Assembly: GCA_025927765.1 (NCBI GenBank)
Contig: JAICKU010000003.1
Coordinates: 1-64,000 of the forward strand
Source: Burkholderiales bacterium
Lineage (GTDB): Bacteria; Pseudomonadota; Gammaproteobacteria; Burkholderiales; Casimicrobiaceae
Length of the DNA stretch: 64,000 nucleotides
Direction of reading: 5' to 3'
The notes under the pieces are model-generated. The model was not told the origin of the DNA, did no database searches, and saw nothing but the letters and a program-made list of their open reading frames with translations. This document shows, in pieces, positions 23,571-31,588 of the stretch. Numbering within the stretch: the first letter of the stretch is position 1; each line of letters starts with the position of its first letter. The translations under genes were made by a program, and so were the position numbers.

Positions 23571-23629
23571 GGCGTAGCGAGAGCGTGTGAACGCGATTAT
23601 GATCCGCCGACTACGGCTGCGGTGACGCG

Positions 23630-24028
23630 ATGATCGACATCGACCCGGACGACATCCAATGGTCCGCGATACGGGCGCAAGGCGCCGGCGGGCAAAACGT
23701 CAACAAGGTGTCGAGCGCCGTGCACCTGCGTTTCGACGTGCGAGCGTCGTCGCTGCCGGACGAGGTCAAAGACAGTCTGCTGCAAAGCCGCGACCAGCGC
23801 ATCTCCGGCGAGGGCGTCGTGATCATCAAGGCGCAGCGTTATCGCAGTCAGGAAAGGAACCGCGAGGACGCCATGGCGCGACTCCGCGAGATCGTCGAGG
23901 AGGCAACTGCGGTGACGCCGGAGCGACGTCCTACGCGTCCGACGCGCGCGTCGCAGCGGCGGCGCGTCGACTCCAAGGTCCGGCGCGGACAGACCAAGGC
24001 GGGCCGCCGAAAACCCGGGTACGAATGA
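23630..24028 (+). CDS. arfB: Alternative ribosome-rescue factor ArfB (YaeJ), peptidyl-tRNA hydrolase
   Basis: Releases peptides from ribosomes stalled without a stop codon. The 132 residues contain a class-I release-factor catalytic domain with GGQ at 20-22 in RAQGAGGQNVNKVSSAVHLRFD. A basic C-terminal tail (RRRVDSKVRRGQTKAGRRK) would lie in the empty mRNA channel as in YaeJ. There is no stop-codon-recognition domain, which separates it from PrfA and PrfB. The ATG follows GGTGACGCG. It has no operon partners. Confidence 0.92.
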   Translation: MIDIDPDDIQWSAIRAQGAGGQNVNKVSSAVHLRFDVRASSLPDEVKDSLLQSRDQRISGEGVVIIKAQRYRSQERNREDAMARLREIVEEATAVTPERRPTRPTRASQRRRVDSKVRRGQTKAGRRKPGYE

Positions 24029-24073
24029 CGCCTGGGGCCCAGATGTTCGGCCATTGCACGTGATCGACTTCGA

Positions 24074-24201
24074 TTATCGGCGTTCTGCCTGAATCACACT
24101 GAACTCGTGTCGTGTCGGCGACGCCGCGATGATCGCGAAGCCGCAGGCCTTCAGCATGTCGTCGAACTCGGTCAGAGCGCGTTCCCGACCGTCGCTGGCC
24201 A
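24074..24201 (-). pseudogene. C-terminal remnant of an O-methyltransferase-like protein
   Basis: On the minus strand the last codons before the stop at 24074 read ASDGRERALTEFDDMLKACGFAIIAASPTRHEFSVIQAE, which resembles the end of SAM-dependent O-methyltransferases (GGRERT--EF--LL--AGF-L--V-PT----SVIEA). Upstream in the same frame the sequence loses all similarity where a LysR-type fragment begins on the other strand. The gene has lost its 5' part, including the SAM site. Confidence 0.5.
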
Positions 24202-24603
24202 TGCGCAACCCGGCGGGCATTCTGCTCGACCTGTGGGAGTTCAAACGCGAGCAGCAAGTGGTGCAGGTGCCCGTGAAAGGCTGGCTGTCGAGCAACGCTC
24301 GCGAAGCCGTCCTCGATATGGTCATTGGCGGTCACGGCGTTGGACGAATCACCGAGATCACGACGCGCGACCATGTGCAGTCGGGCCGCCTCGTTGGTTC
24401 AAGGCGGTCCTCCCGTGAACTTGCTGTTCAAGGGCAGCGCGAGGCGCACGCTGCGCGTTCGCGCCTTCGTCGATTACGCGCTCGAATGCTTTCGTGAACT
24501 GCGGAGCGTCGAGGCCGAGAGCGCCATTCGTTTGTCCACGGATCGTCCGGCTTGGCACATACGCGGTGATGGAAGGGCGTCGGCCGTGCGGCAGAGGCGG
24601 TGA
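24202..24603 (+). pseudogene. LysR-type regulator effector-domain remnant with a frameshift
   Basis: Plus-strand codons from about 24205 read NPAGILLDLWEFKREQQVV, then VKGWLSSNAREAVLDMVIGGHGVGRITE and HVQSGRLV, the ligand-binding domain of a LysR-type regulator. Near 24396 the match continues in another frame as GGPPVNLLFKGSARRTLRVRAFVDYALECFRE up to a stop at 24601-24603. The DNA-binding half is gone. The fragment abuts, tail to head, the O-methyltransferase remnant at 24074-24201, so the junction near 24202 marks a rearrangement. Confidence 0.65.
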
Positions 24604-24646
24604 GAGGGCAGTCTCAGCGTCGTCGTGTCGTCTTATGACGGCGCGT

Positions 24647-25120
24647 TCAAAACTCGATCGGCGCGCCGCGCCACGTGTCGTCGCGGGGCGTAGCTCGTGC
24701 AAGCGCAAATTCAGCGGTGCACCATCCACCGCACGCGTTGCGGCCCGATCGCCCGCGCCATACATTCAGCAGTCCCTTGCATGCTGCGTACAACCGGAAG
24801 AACCGAAGTATCGCTTTGCGCTCCGCGCCGGTCACCGGTGCGGTGCTGCAGATGAGCTTGTCGTCCGCAATACCTCGATCGATGAGCGTCACCGCCCCCC
24901 ACGCCGCGATCGTCACCCTCGTTCCAAGGGGCAGTCGGGGACCCAGCACCACGGCGTCGAGCAGATCGCCCTCCAGGCCAAGATGAGTAGGAACCGAACC
25001 ATAGTTGTAGGGGCAGGGCAATGGAGAAACGAAATCAATGCGCCCGAGCGACCCGCGCTTCACGCAGCTCCCGCGCGGCACTTCGATCACAACGTCGACG
25101 AGCGGAGGCGTTGCTCGCAC
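24647..25120 (-). CDS. Inorganic diphosphatase (family I, divergent)
   Basis: Hydrolyses diphosphate to phosphate. From the GTG at 25120, 157 residues. The soluble pyrophosphatase motifs are recognisable but divergent: VDVVIEVPRGSCVKRGSLGRIDFVSPLPCPYNYGSVP, the acidic metal site GLEGDLLDAVVLGPRLPLGTRV (corresponding to DGDPLDVLV), and DRGIADDKLICS. A Cys-rich C-terminal tail FYAACKGLLNVWRGRSGRNACGGWC-like segment is seen in a betaproteobacterial subgroup, from memory. The start is uncertain, since the frame continues to 25234 with no good ribosome site at either place. It neighbours a remnant-rich stretch and a decayed toxin-antitoxin locus. Confidence 0.75.
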   Translation of the reverse strand: MRATPPLVDVVIEVPRGSCVKRGSLGRIDFVSPLPCPYNYGSVPTHLGLEGDLLDAVVLGPRLPLGTRVTIAAWGAVTLIDRGIADDKLICSTAPVTGAERKAILRFFRLYAACKGLLNVWRGRSGRNACGGWCTAEFALARATPRDDTWRGAPIEF

Positions 25121-25281
25121 CCGGGTTGACCAATGGAGTGAGGCGTCACGTGCATCGAAAGCATGCGCGCGATTGATACACGTACTCGTTCGGCTGATCA
25201 CGCGCGATGACGAGAAGCAGTGTCGACGAGACATTGACCGAAGATTGAGACGACCGCTCGGGCGTTCGGTTGACCGAAAGG

Positions 25282-25590
25282 CTACGTCGCGCTCGTGGGC
25301 TGTGCAGTGAACTTGACGCCAAGCGCTCGAGCCACCTTGATGATCGTGTCGAAGCGAGGCTTGGCTCCCGGCGTAAGAGCCTTGTACAAGCTCTCTCGGC
25401 CGAGACCAGCGTCCTTGGCCACCCGAGCCATTCCTTTGGCCCGCGCGACATCAGCCAAAGCAAGCAAAAGGAGGTCCGGATCGTCGGCTTCCAACGCCGC
25501 CGTCATGTACTCGGCAATCGCTTCTTCGCCGTGGAGGCAACGTGCGGCATCGAATGCATGAAGCTTCAACGGTGTCTTCGCCTTGGTCAT
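25282..25590 (-). CDS. HigA-type antitoxin (addiction module antidote, helix-turn-helix)
   Basis: A 102-residue antitoxin. The N-terminal part HAFDAARCLHGEEAIAEYMTAALEADDPDLLLLALADVARAKG is typical of plasmid-addiction antidotes of the HigA/Xre type. A helix-turn-helix follows in RVAKDAGLGRESLYKALTPGAKPRFDTIIKVARALG. Its ATG overlaps the stop of the upstream toxin remnant (TTATGACC). With the toxin deleted in the middle, the antitoxin may persist as a DNA-binding orphan. A consensus promoter precedes the pair. Confidence 0.85.
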   Translation of the reverse strand: MTKAKTPLKLHAFDAARCLHGEEAIAEYMTAALEADDPDLLLLALADVARAKGMARVAKDAGLGRESLYKALTPGAKPRFDTIIKVARALGVKFTAQPTSAT

Positions 25591-25751
25591 AAATCGTCTC
25601 CGATCCGTGTCGCCAGAGTCAGGGCTCGTCGGATATCTCGCTTTTGTGTCGACTTGTCGCCCCCATTCAATAGAATGACGAGAATCTTTTCGCGGCGTAC
25701 AAGGTACTCGAGCCACGCGAGGAACGCGTCGGTCTGTCGGACGACAAACAC
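25587..25751 (-). pseudogene. HigB-type toxin with an internal in-frame deletion
   Basis: The 54-codon frame begins FVVRQTDAFLAWLEYL and continues directly with VRREKILVILLNGGDKSTQKRDIRRALTLATRIGDDL. The start and end match phage Gp49-like/HigB toxins, but the central part with the RIxARI helix, the KPVGxGVxELRI strand and GPGYRVYF is missing, about 45 residues, while the frame stays open. The catalytic and ribosome-binding core is therefore lost. A possible GTG start at 25749-25751 lies almost at the predicted transcription start. The stop overlaps the antitoxin ATG. Confidence 0.7.
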
Positions 25752-25756
25752 GACGC

Positions 25757-25785
25757 ATTGTATCCAATTGGCTACAGATTGTCAA
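25757..25785 (-). promoter_or_regulatory. Sigma-70 promoter of the toxin-antitoxin locus
   Basis: On the minus strand a perfect TTGACA (25780-25785) is followed by a 17-base spacer and TACAAT (25757-25762), a near-consensus housekeeping promoter rarely seen in this GC-rich window. The predicted +1 falls at about 25750, on the toxin's GTG, which would make the message leaderless or nearly so. Confidence 0.75.
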
Positions 25786-25804
25786 TCTACGGCTTGCGGC
25801 CGCG

Positions 25805-25990
25805 GTGGGCTGCATGTCGATGCATGGCACTTGGCCACCGGATGCTCCCCAACGTGCCGGCGTTCGCGAAGTGAAGAAGCGGCCCGATGCTCGGGAGCTG
25901 CTCGCTAAATTGAGGAAGTTCCGCGGCCGGCTTCCCGCCGATTTCAAGTTCGATCGTCCGGAGGCCAATGGACGCCGGCCCGATCGATGA
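25805..25990 (+). pseudogene. VapB-like antitoxin, probably truncated at its 5' end
   Basis: The 61-codon frame ends KKRPDARELLAKLRKFRGRLPADFKFDRPEANGRRPDR, a charged tail like that of antitoxins that wrap around PIN toxins (R-LLAKL+-FRG-LP-DF-FDR-EAN). Its first 20 codons do not look like a DNA-binding domain, so the gene has probably lost its 5' part. The stop TGA overlaps the ATG of the PIN-domain fragment at 25987. The family call is tentative. Confidence 0.45.
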
Positions 25991-26125
25991 AGCCCGGCAA
26001 GCCGTTCATCGACACCAACGTCTTGCTTTACCTGCTGTCCCCGGACGACGCAAGGGCTGATCGCGCCGAAGAAGCGGTGGCGGGCGGTGGCGTGATCAGC
26101 GTGCAGGTGCTGAGCGAATTCGTAC
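25987..26125 (+). pseudogene. PIN-domain (VapC-type) toxin, 5' fragment cut off by recD
   Basis: The frame opens MKPGKPFIDTNVLLYLLSPDDARADRAEEAVAGGGVISVQVLSEFV, the beginning of a PIN ribonuclease with the first acidic residue in FIDTN. After about codon 46 the frame carries on to 26253, but it is there antisense to the 3' end of recD and has no PIN character. The remaining acidic residues needed for the active site are missing, so the toxin must be inactive. Confidence 0.7.
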
Positions 26126-27956
26126 CGGTGAACTCGCGCATGCGCTCGATGAGCCCTGAATGCCTGGCCGTTGCGGAAGCCACACCTTCTGCCAATGAAT
26201 TCGCGTCGCTTGCAATGACGACGTACGCCCGCGCCCGCGTCACAGCCGTATAGATCAATTCTCGCGTCACGACGCGCGACGCCTTCGAAGGCAGCATCAG
26301 CATTACGGCGTCGAACTCCGAGCCTTGTGCCTTGTGCACGGTCGTCGCGAACGCGGTGTCGTGCTCGGGGAGGCGGGCGGGTGCAATCGCGCGGAAGGTT
26401 CCGCCCGCGTCGGGGAAGTGCACCATCAGATCGCCATCGTCGTTCGCCAGCACGATGCCGATGTCGCCATTGAAGAGCTTCAGCACGTAATCGTTGCGAA
26501 GCACCATCACCGGCCGCCCGGGGTACCACGGCGAGCGTGATCCGGGGTCGAGCGGGTGATCGAGCGTCGCACGGAACCAGTCGGAAAGCGCTTCGTTCAT
26601 GCCTGCGACGCCGCGCGCGCCCTCGCGTTCGGCACATAACCCGCGAAAGCGACCGAACGCCGCGAAGAGTTCGACGAGATCGGCCCCTGACTGCACCGCG
26701 TCGCGATAGGCCGCGTAACCTTGCTGCGCGCACGCCATCGTCGTCGCGGTCGGCGAACGGTTGCCGTCGTCGAGCCACGTCACCGACGAATCCTCGCCCG
26801 ACCGCAACCACGTGAGCGCCTGCTCGGCCTCTCCGGCGTTGACGAGCGACGCGAGCCGGCCGATCCCCGAATCCGTCGCAAAGCGGAAGTTCTCGCTGAA
26901 CCAGACGACGCCATCGTGCAATGGCGTCGGCTCGACCGGTGATGCCGGAAGAATGCGTGCCGCATGGGTTCCGGTGAGCGTCGCGACGCGTTCGCGCGTC
27001 CCGATGCTCATCGACGGATCGGCGCAGATCTCCGAGAACACCGCGCCGGCCTCGACCGCCGAGAGCTGATCCTTGTCGCCCAGCAGGATGACGCGCGCGG
27101 CATCGGGCACCGCTTCGAGAAGGCGCGTGGCGAGTGCCAGGTCGAGCATCGACGCTTCGTCGACGACGAGCACGTCGATGGGCAGCGGATTGTCGGCGCG
27201 ATGGCGGAATGCATCCGAGCCGGGCATGACGCCGAGCAGGCGATGGATCGTGAACGATTCGCCGGGCAGGCGCGCGGCGAGCTCGGGCGGCAGGTGCGCG
27301 GCGCGCGCGCGGATCGCGTCGAGCATGCGCGCGGCGGCCTTGCCCGTCGGGGCCGCGAGCGCGATGCGGCATTCGCGATTCTCTTCGAGCAGGCATGCGA
27401 GCAGGTTCACCACCGTCGTCGTCTTGCCGGTGCCCGGGCCACCGCTGATCACTGTAAGCCGCCGCAACATCGCGAGCGCGACGGCGATCTTCTGCCAGTC
27501 GGGGCGCTCGCCAAGTCGTTGCCGGTTGGCGGCAAAGAGGTCGTCCAGCCGCGCGCGCAACGCTTCGTCGGACACGTTCTGCACCTGTGCGGCGGCGAGT
27601 TGCATCAGGCGTTGCGCAAGGCGCCGCTCGTAATCGAAATAGCGGTGCAGATAGAGGCGGCCATCGTCGTCGAGGATGAGCGGCAGGTTCGCGGGTGCGT
27701 CCGCCGTTCCCACGACCTGCGATTCGAGCAGGCGGGCGCGCACCGTCGCTTCGTCGAGGCCGCCGGGCCATGTCACGTCGCCAATGTGGAGACACACGTG
27801 GCCCGATGCGGTGGCCGCGCTCGTCCGATATGCCGCCTCGCGCAGCACGTCGAGTGCGGTTTCGGGTGCGGCGCGCCCGCGTGACCAGGCCACGGCGCGC
27901 TCCGCGAAACCTTGCGCGAGCCAATGAGCCGGTGCGATCTCGGCGTCGGGCGTCAC
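26028..27956 (-). CDS. recD: Exodeoxyribonuclease V subunit alpha, RecD
   Basis: 5'-3' helicase subunit of RecBCD, acting on double-strand DNA ends. 642 residues, close to the family length. Walker A GGPGTGKTTTVVNLL lies near 173-187, Walker B in VLVVDEASMLD, and the SF1 motifs FSENFRF and ATTVHKAQGSEFDAVMLMLP with ELIYTAVTRARAYVVIAS close the helicase core. The last 30 or so residues, after ERMREF, read TGTNSLSTCTLITPPP and are encoded antisense to a PIN-toxin fragment, so the natural stop has been replaced. The ATG overlaps the recB stop (ATGA). Confidence 0.93.
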   Translation of the reverse strand: MTPDAEIAPAHWLAQGFAERAVAWSRGRAAPETALDVLREAAYRTSAATASGHVCLHIGDVTWPGGLDEATVRARLLESQVVGTADAPANLPLILDDDGRLYLHRYFDYERRLAQRLMQLAAAQVQNVSDEALRARLDDLFAANRQRLGERPDWQKIAVALAMLRRLTVISGGPGTGKTTTVVNLLACLLEENRECRIALAAPTGKAAARMLDAIRARAAHLPPELAARLPGESFTIHRLLGVMPGSDAFRHRADNPLPIDVLVVDEASMLDLALATRLLEAVPDAARVILLGDKDQLSAVEAGAVFSEICADPSMSIGTRERVATLTGTHAARILPASPVEPTPLHDGVVWFSENFRFATDSGIGRLASLVNAGEAEQALTWLRSGEDSSVTWLDDGNRSPTATTMACAQQGYAAYRDAVQSGADLVELFAAFGRFRGLCAEREGARGVAGMNEALSDWFRATLDHPLDPGSRSPWYPGRPVMVLRNDYVLKLFNGDIGIVLANDDGDLMVHFPDAGGTFRAIAPARLPEHDTAFATTVHKAQGSEFDAVMLMLPSKASRVVTRELIYTAVTRARAYVVIASDANSLAEGVASATARHSGLIERMREFTGTNSLSTCTLITPPPATASSARSALASSGDSR

Positions 27957-30900
27957 CGCAAAGCTCCTGCTTCATGGGGATCGAGGAGCGCATCGAGGCG
28001 CGCCAGTGTCGCGGCTTCGGGACGACGGAAATGCACACCCGTCTTTGTTCCGTCGGCGCCTTGCCATTCCGGTCGTACGCCGCGCACGAACAGGTAGAAC
28101 ACGCCGCCGAAGTGCGCATCGTGCCGGTAGTTGCGTACGCGGCGCGCAAGGTAGCGTGCAAGCGCCACGCAATAGAGAAGCGACTGCAGGTGGTAACCAT
28201 GCTCGGCCATGGCGCCGGCGAGCGCGGGCCGGTCGTAATCCGCCGGCGCATAGCCGAGGTGATTCGATTTCCAGTCGACGACGTAGTAGCGGCCTGCGTG
28301 CTCGAACACGAGGTCGATGTAGCCCTTCAGATAGCCGTCGAGTCGCGCGAACGTGAGCCGGTCGACCTGATAACCGAGCGAGCGCAGCAATGCGTTCAGC
28401 GCGTGCGGTGTGAGATCCCGCGCGGGCAGGTCGAATCCGAGCTCGGTGAGCCGTCGCTCGCGCTTGACGCGATCGAGACGAATGCCGCCGGGCAGTTCGG
28501 TGCGCACGACGTCGCCGATCATCCGCGACATCATTCGCGCGAGTGATGGTGTCGAAACGCCCGGAAGCGATACCGGATGCCGGCGCAGCGCGTATCCGAT
28601 CGCGTCGTTCCACGTCGCGTCGTCGGTGAAATCGGCGCGCTCGAAGGCGGCGTGCAGGCATTCACCGGCGCGCGCGCCGCGCGGGAAGCGCAGGATGTCG
28701 TCGGGCGCGAGCGTGGGTGGGGCCGAGAACTCGCGCGGTCGCTCGCTGTGCGCGTCGTGATCGGTCGCCGCGCTCTCGCTCACCGCGCCATCGTGCAGCG
28801 CGCTGAAGCTGCCGATGCGCCACGGCGAGGAAATGTGCGCGGGCGGCATGGCAGCGTGCAGCGTTTCGGGCGACGGCTGCGGCACGACGAGCGGCACGCC
28901 CGCATCGAGCGGCAACGGCGAGCATTCGACGTGCGGCGCGAGCCGTGCGGCGAATTGCAGCCACGCTTGCTCGATCTGCGCCGGTGAGGTGACGCCGTCC
29001 ATCCACGCGTCCCGCATCTGCGCAGCACCTGCGACGAGCCAGTTGAGGAGGCTGCGGCAGCTTTCCTTCGAGGAGCGGTTGCTCGCGTAGCAGCCGGCGA
29101 CGACGTAGCAGCGATGACTCGCGCGCGTCAGCGCCACGTAAAGCAGGCGCAGGCTCTCGGCGCACGCTTCGAGCTTGATGCGTGCCTCGATTGCATTCTT
29201 TTCGTCGCCCAGCTCGCTGTCGTCGCGAAAGTCGAGGACCGCGTCGCCGCGTTCGTCGTGATATTCGCGCCCTTCCTTCTTGTCGCTGCGCTGATGGCCG
29301 TCGAACACGAACGGGCAGAACACCACCGGATACTCGAGTCCCTTCGCCTTGTGAATGGTCACGATCTGCACGAGCTTCTGGTCCGATTCCAAGCGAAGCT
29401 GCGAAACCTCGGCGGCGGCATCGTCACGCCGCTGCGCATCGAGCCAGCGCAACAGCGCATCGGCCGAGCGATGCGTCTGCGACGCGACGTGCAGCAGCTC
29501 GCCGAGATGGAGCAGGTTCGTGAGGCGCCGCTCGCCATCCTCGCGCGCGAGCATGCGCCTGCTGATGCCTTCGCCCGCGAAGAGCTCGCGATACATGACG
29601 CCCACGCCGCGAGTGAGCCAGGCGTCGCGATAGCCGAGAAAGCGCTGGAGATGCGCCATGAGCTGCGCTTCGTCGGCCGACAGCGCCGCGATCGCGTCGG
29701 CGTCGCGGCCAAGCAGCTCGGTCGCGAGCGCGGCGCGCAGCAGGCTCGTGTTGCCGGGCTCGAGCACGGCCATCAGCACGCGCGCGACGTCGTCGGCGTC
29801 CGGCGTGCGAAACACGCTCTCGTGCGCGAGCTCGACGCTCGCGATGCCGACCGCGGCGAGCGCCTGCTTGACGACGCTGCCTTCGGCGTGCGTGCGAACG
29901 AGCACGGCGATGTGCCCGGCCGCCAGCGGCGCGTCGCCGTAGCTGATCGTGCCGCTCGCGGCGGCGCGCAGCAGACGCGCGATTTCCGCGGCGGTCGCCT
30001 GCGCCGCAGTCTCTTTCGCGGCGCTCTTCTTCATGCAGGCGACGCTCGCGTATTCGGGAAGCATCCACACGCAGAAGTCGGCGCGCCACTCGCTTTGGTC
30101 GCGCAGCACCTTGCGTGGCTTCTTGCCCTCGAGCACCCGGTGATAGTCGAGGCCGGGCAGCATGAACGCCTGCGCGTTGGTGGCGAACAGTTCGTTGACG
30201 GCTGCGATGAGCCCTGGCGTCGAGCGCTGGTTCTCGCCGAGCGTGTATTCGGCGTTCGCCCATGCGCGCGCCTTCAGGTACGTGTGCAGGTCGGCGTGCC
30301 GGAACGCGTAGATGGCCTGCTTGGGATCGCCGACGAGGAAGAGCGGCGCGTCGCGCGTTGCGTAAACCGCCTTGAAGATGCCGAACTGAACCGGATCGGT
30401 GTCCTGGAACTCGTCGATCAAAGCGACCGGAAAGCGCTCGCGCAAGCCGCGTGCGAGCGTTTGATCGTCGCTTCCGTGCAAGGCCGTGTAGAGGTTGAAC
30501 AGGACGTCGTCGAAGGAGACGACGCGCCGCTCGCGCTTGCGCGTTCGCAACGTGCCGCCTGCTTCGTCGAACAGCGTCCGCACGAGACGCAGGCGTTGCC
30601 GAGCGAGCGCCGCTTCCGCGCTGGCGCGCGCGGTGAGCAGCGCTTCGGCCTGATCGAAGAAGGCGTGCTCCGGCGTGCGCTGGTTGTTCTTCGTCTTGTC
30701 TTTCAGGCACGACGCGCACCCGAGGCGCAGTTTGCCTTTCGGATCGATCGCGGCGAGCGGGTCGTGACTGTCGATGTACGCGTCCCACTCGGCCACTGCG
30801 GTGTCGATGCTCTTCTGTTTGTAGGTGTTCCCGTTGAGTGCCGGCGATCGAAGCGCAGCCTCGATTTCGGCTCTCGCGTTGCGCCATGTCGCCGATGCAA

Positions 30901-31588
30901 CCTCATAGGCGGCGTCGAGTGCATCGAGGGACCGCTCGACCGGTTCGTCGATCGCCGCGGGCCAGCGGATATGCGCGAGCGGCTTGGCGAGACGGCGCTC
31001 GAGCAGCTTCGCGAACGCGTCGGGTGAATCCTTGTTCGCGACCAGCCACGCGGCGAGCGCCGACGAGCAGCCGTCGGTCGCGACGTGGCGTCGCCAGTAA
31101 TCCTGCACGACTTCGAGGCGCAGCTCGGCGTCGCTTTCCTCGACCTCGATCGCGAACGGCATGGCCGCTGCGAACGGCGTGTCGGCCAGCGCGCGCTGGC
31201 ACCAGCCGTGCACCGTGTGGATGGCCGCCTCGTCGAACGTGTGCAGCGCGAGCTCGAGGCGCTGCACGAGCTCGTCACGCGCGAGCCCGCGCGTTTCGAG
31301 CGTTTGCGTGAGCGTCGCGACGAACGGGTCGGAGGATTCGGGTGCGTCCGCGCGGAGGTACGCGAGCAATTCGACGATGCGGGCGCGTACGCGCTCGCGG
31401 AGCTCCGCGGTAGCCGCCTTGGTGAACGTGACGACGAGGATCTGCTGCACTTCGAGCTTGCGCTCGAGGAGCAGTCGCAGGTAAACGCCGCAGATGTTCC
31501 ACGTCTTGCCGGTGCCGGCGGAGGCCTCGACGAGGTTGACGCCCTCGAGCGGCGCGTCGAACACATTGAATGGAACTGCAGCGCTCAT
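27953..31588 (-). CDS. recB: Exodeoxyribonuclease V subunit beta, RecB
   Basis: 3'-5' helicase and nuclease subunit of RecBCD, 1211 residues. Walker A is ASAGTGKT at 22-29, motif Ia VVTFTKAATAELRERVR follows, Walker B and motif II are in ALIDEFQDTDPVQFGIF, motif III in FLVGDPKQAIYAFRHAD, and motif V/VI in VTIHKAKGLEYPVVF and LRLLYVALTRAS. The C-terminal PD-(D/E)XK nuclease keeps YIDLVFEHAGRYYVVDWKSN, with the Asp and Lys needed for cleavage. It overlaps recC and recD by four bases each, so the three are translated together. Confidence 0.95.
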   Translation of the reverse strand: MSAAVPFNVFDAPLEGVNLVEASAGTGKTWNICGVYLRLLLERKLEVQQILVVTFTKAATAELRERVRARIVELLAYLRADAPESSDPFVATLTQTLETRGLARDELVQRLELALHTFDEAAIHTVHGWCQRALADTPFAAAMPFAIEVEESDAELRLEVVQDYWRRHVATDGCSSALAAWLVANKDSPDAFAKLLERRLAKPLAHIRWPAAIDEPVERSLDALDAAYEVASATWRNARAEIEAALRSPALNGNTYKQKSIDTAVAEWDAYIDSHDPLAAIDPKGKLRLGCASCLKDKTKNNQRTPEHAFFDQAEALLTARASAEAALARQRLRLVRTLFDEAGGTLRTRKRERRVVSFDDVLFNLYTALHGSDDQTLARGLRERFPVALIDEFQDTDPVQFGIFKAVYATRDAPLFLVGDPKQAIYAFRHADLHTYLKARAWANAEYTLGENQRSTPGLIAAVNELFATNAQAFMLPGLDYHRVLEGKKPRKVLRDQSEWRADFCVWMLPEYASVACMKKSAAKETAAQATAAEIARLLRAAASGTISYGDAPLAAGHIAVLVRTHAEGSVVKQALAAVGIASVELAHESVFRTPDADDVARVLMAVLEPGNTSLLRAALATELLGRDADAIAALSADEAQLMAHLQRFLGYRDAWLTRGVGVMYRELFAGEGISRRMLAREDGERRLTNLLHLGELLHVASQTHRSADALLRWLDAQRRDDAAAEVSQLRLESDQKLVQIVTIHKAKGLEYPVVFCPFVFDGHQRSDKKEGREYHDERGDAVLDFRDDSELGDEKNAIEARIKLEACAESLRLLYVALTRASHRCYVVAGCYASNRSSKESCRSLLNWLVAGAAQMRDAWMDGVTSPAQIEQAWLQFAARLAPHVECSPLPLDAGVPLVVPQPSPETLHAAMPPAHISSPWRIGSFSALHDGAVSESAATDHDAHSERPREFSAPPTLAPDDILRFPRGARAGECLHAAFERADFTDDATWNDAIGYALRRHPVSLPGVSTPSLARMMSRMIGDVVRTELPGGIRLDRVKRERRLTELGFDLPARDLTPHALNALLRSLGYQVDRLTFARLDGYLKGYIDLVFEHAGRYYVVDWKSNHLGYAPADYDRPALAGAMAEHGYHLQSLLYCVALARYLARRVRNYRHDAHFGGVFYLFVRGVRPEWQGADGTKTGVHFRRPEAATLARLDALLDPHEAGALR

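Noticed and set aside
29114-31027. A 637-codon plus-strand open frame inside recB
   Set aside because: No recognisable domain, and recB on the other strand has all helicase motifs in order.
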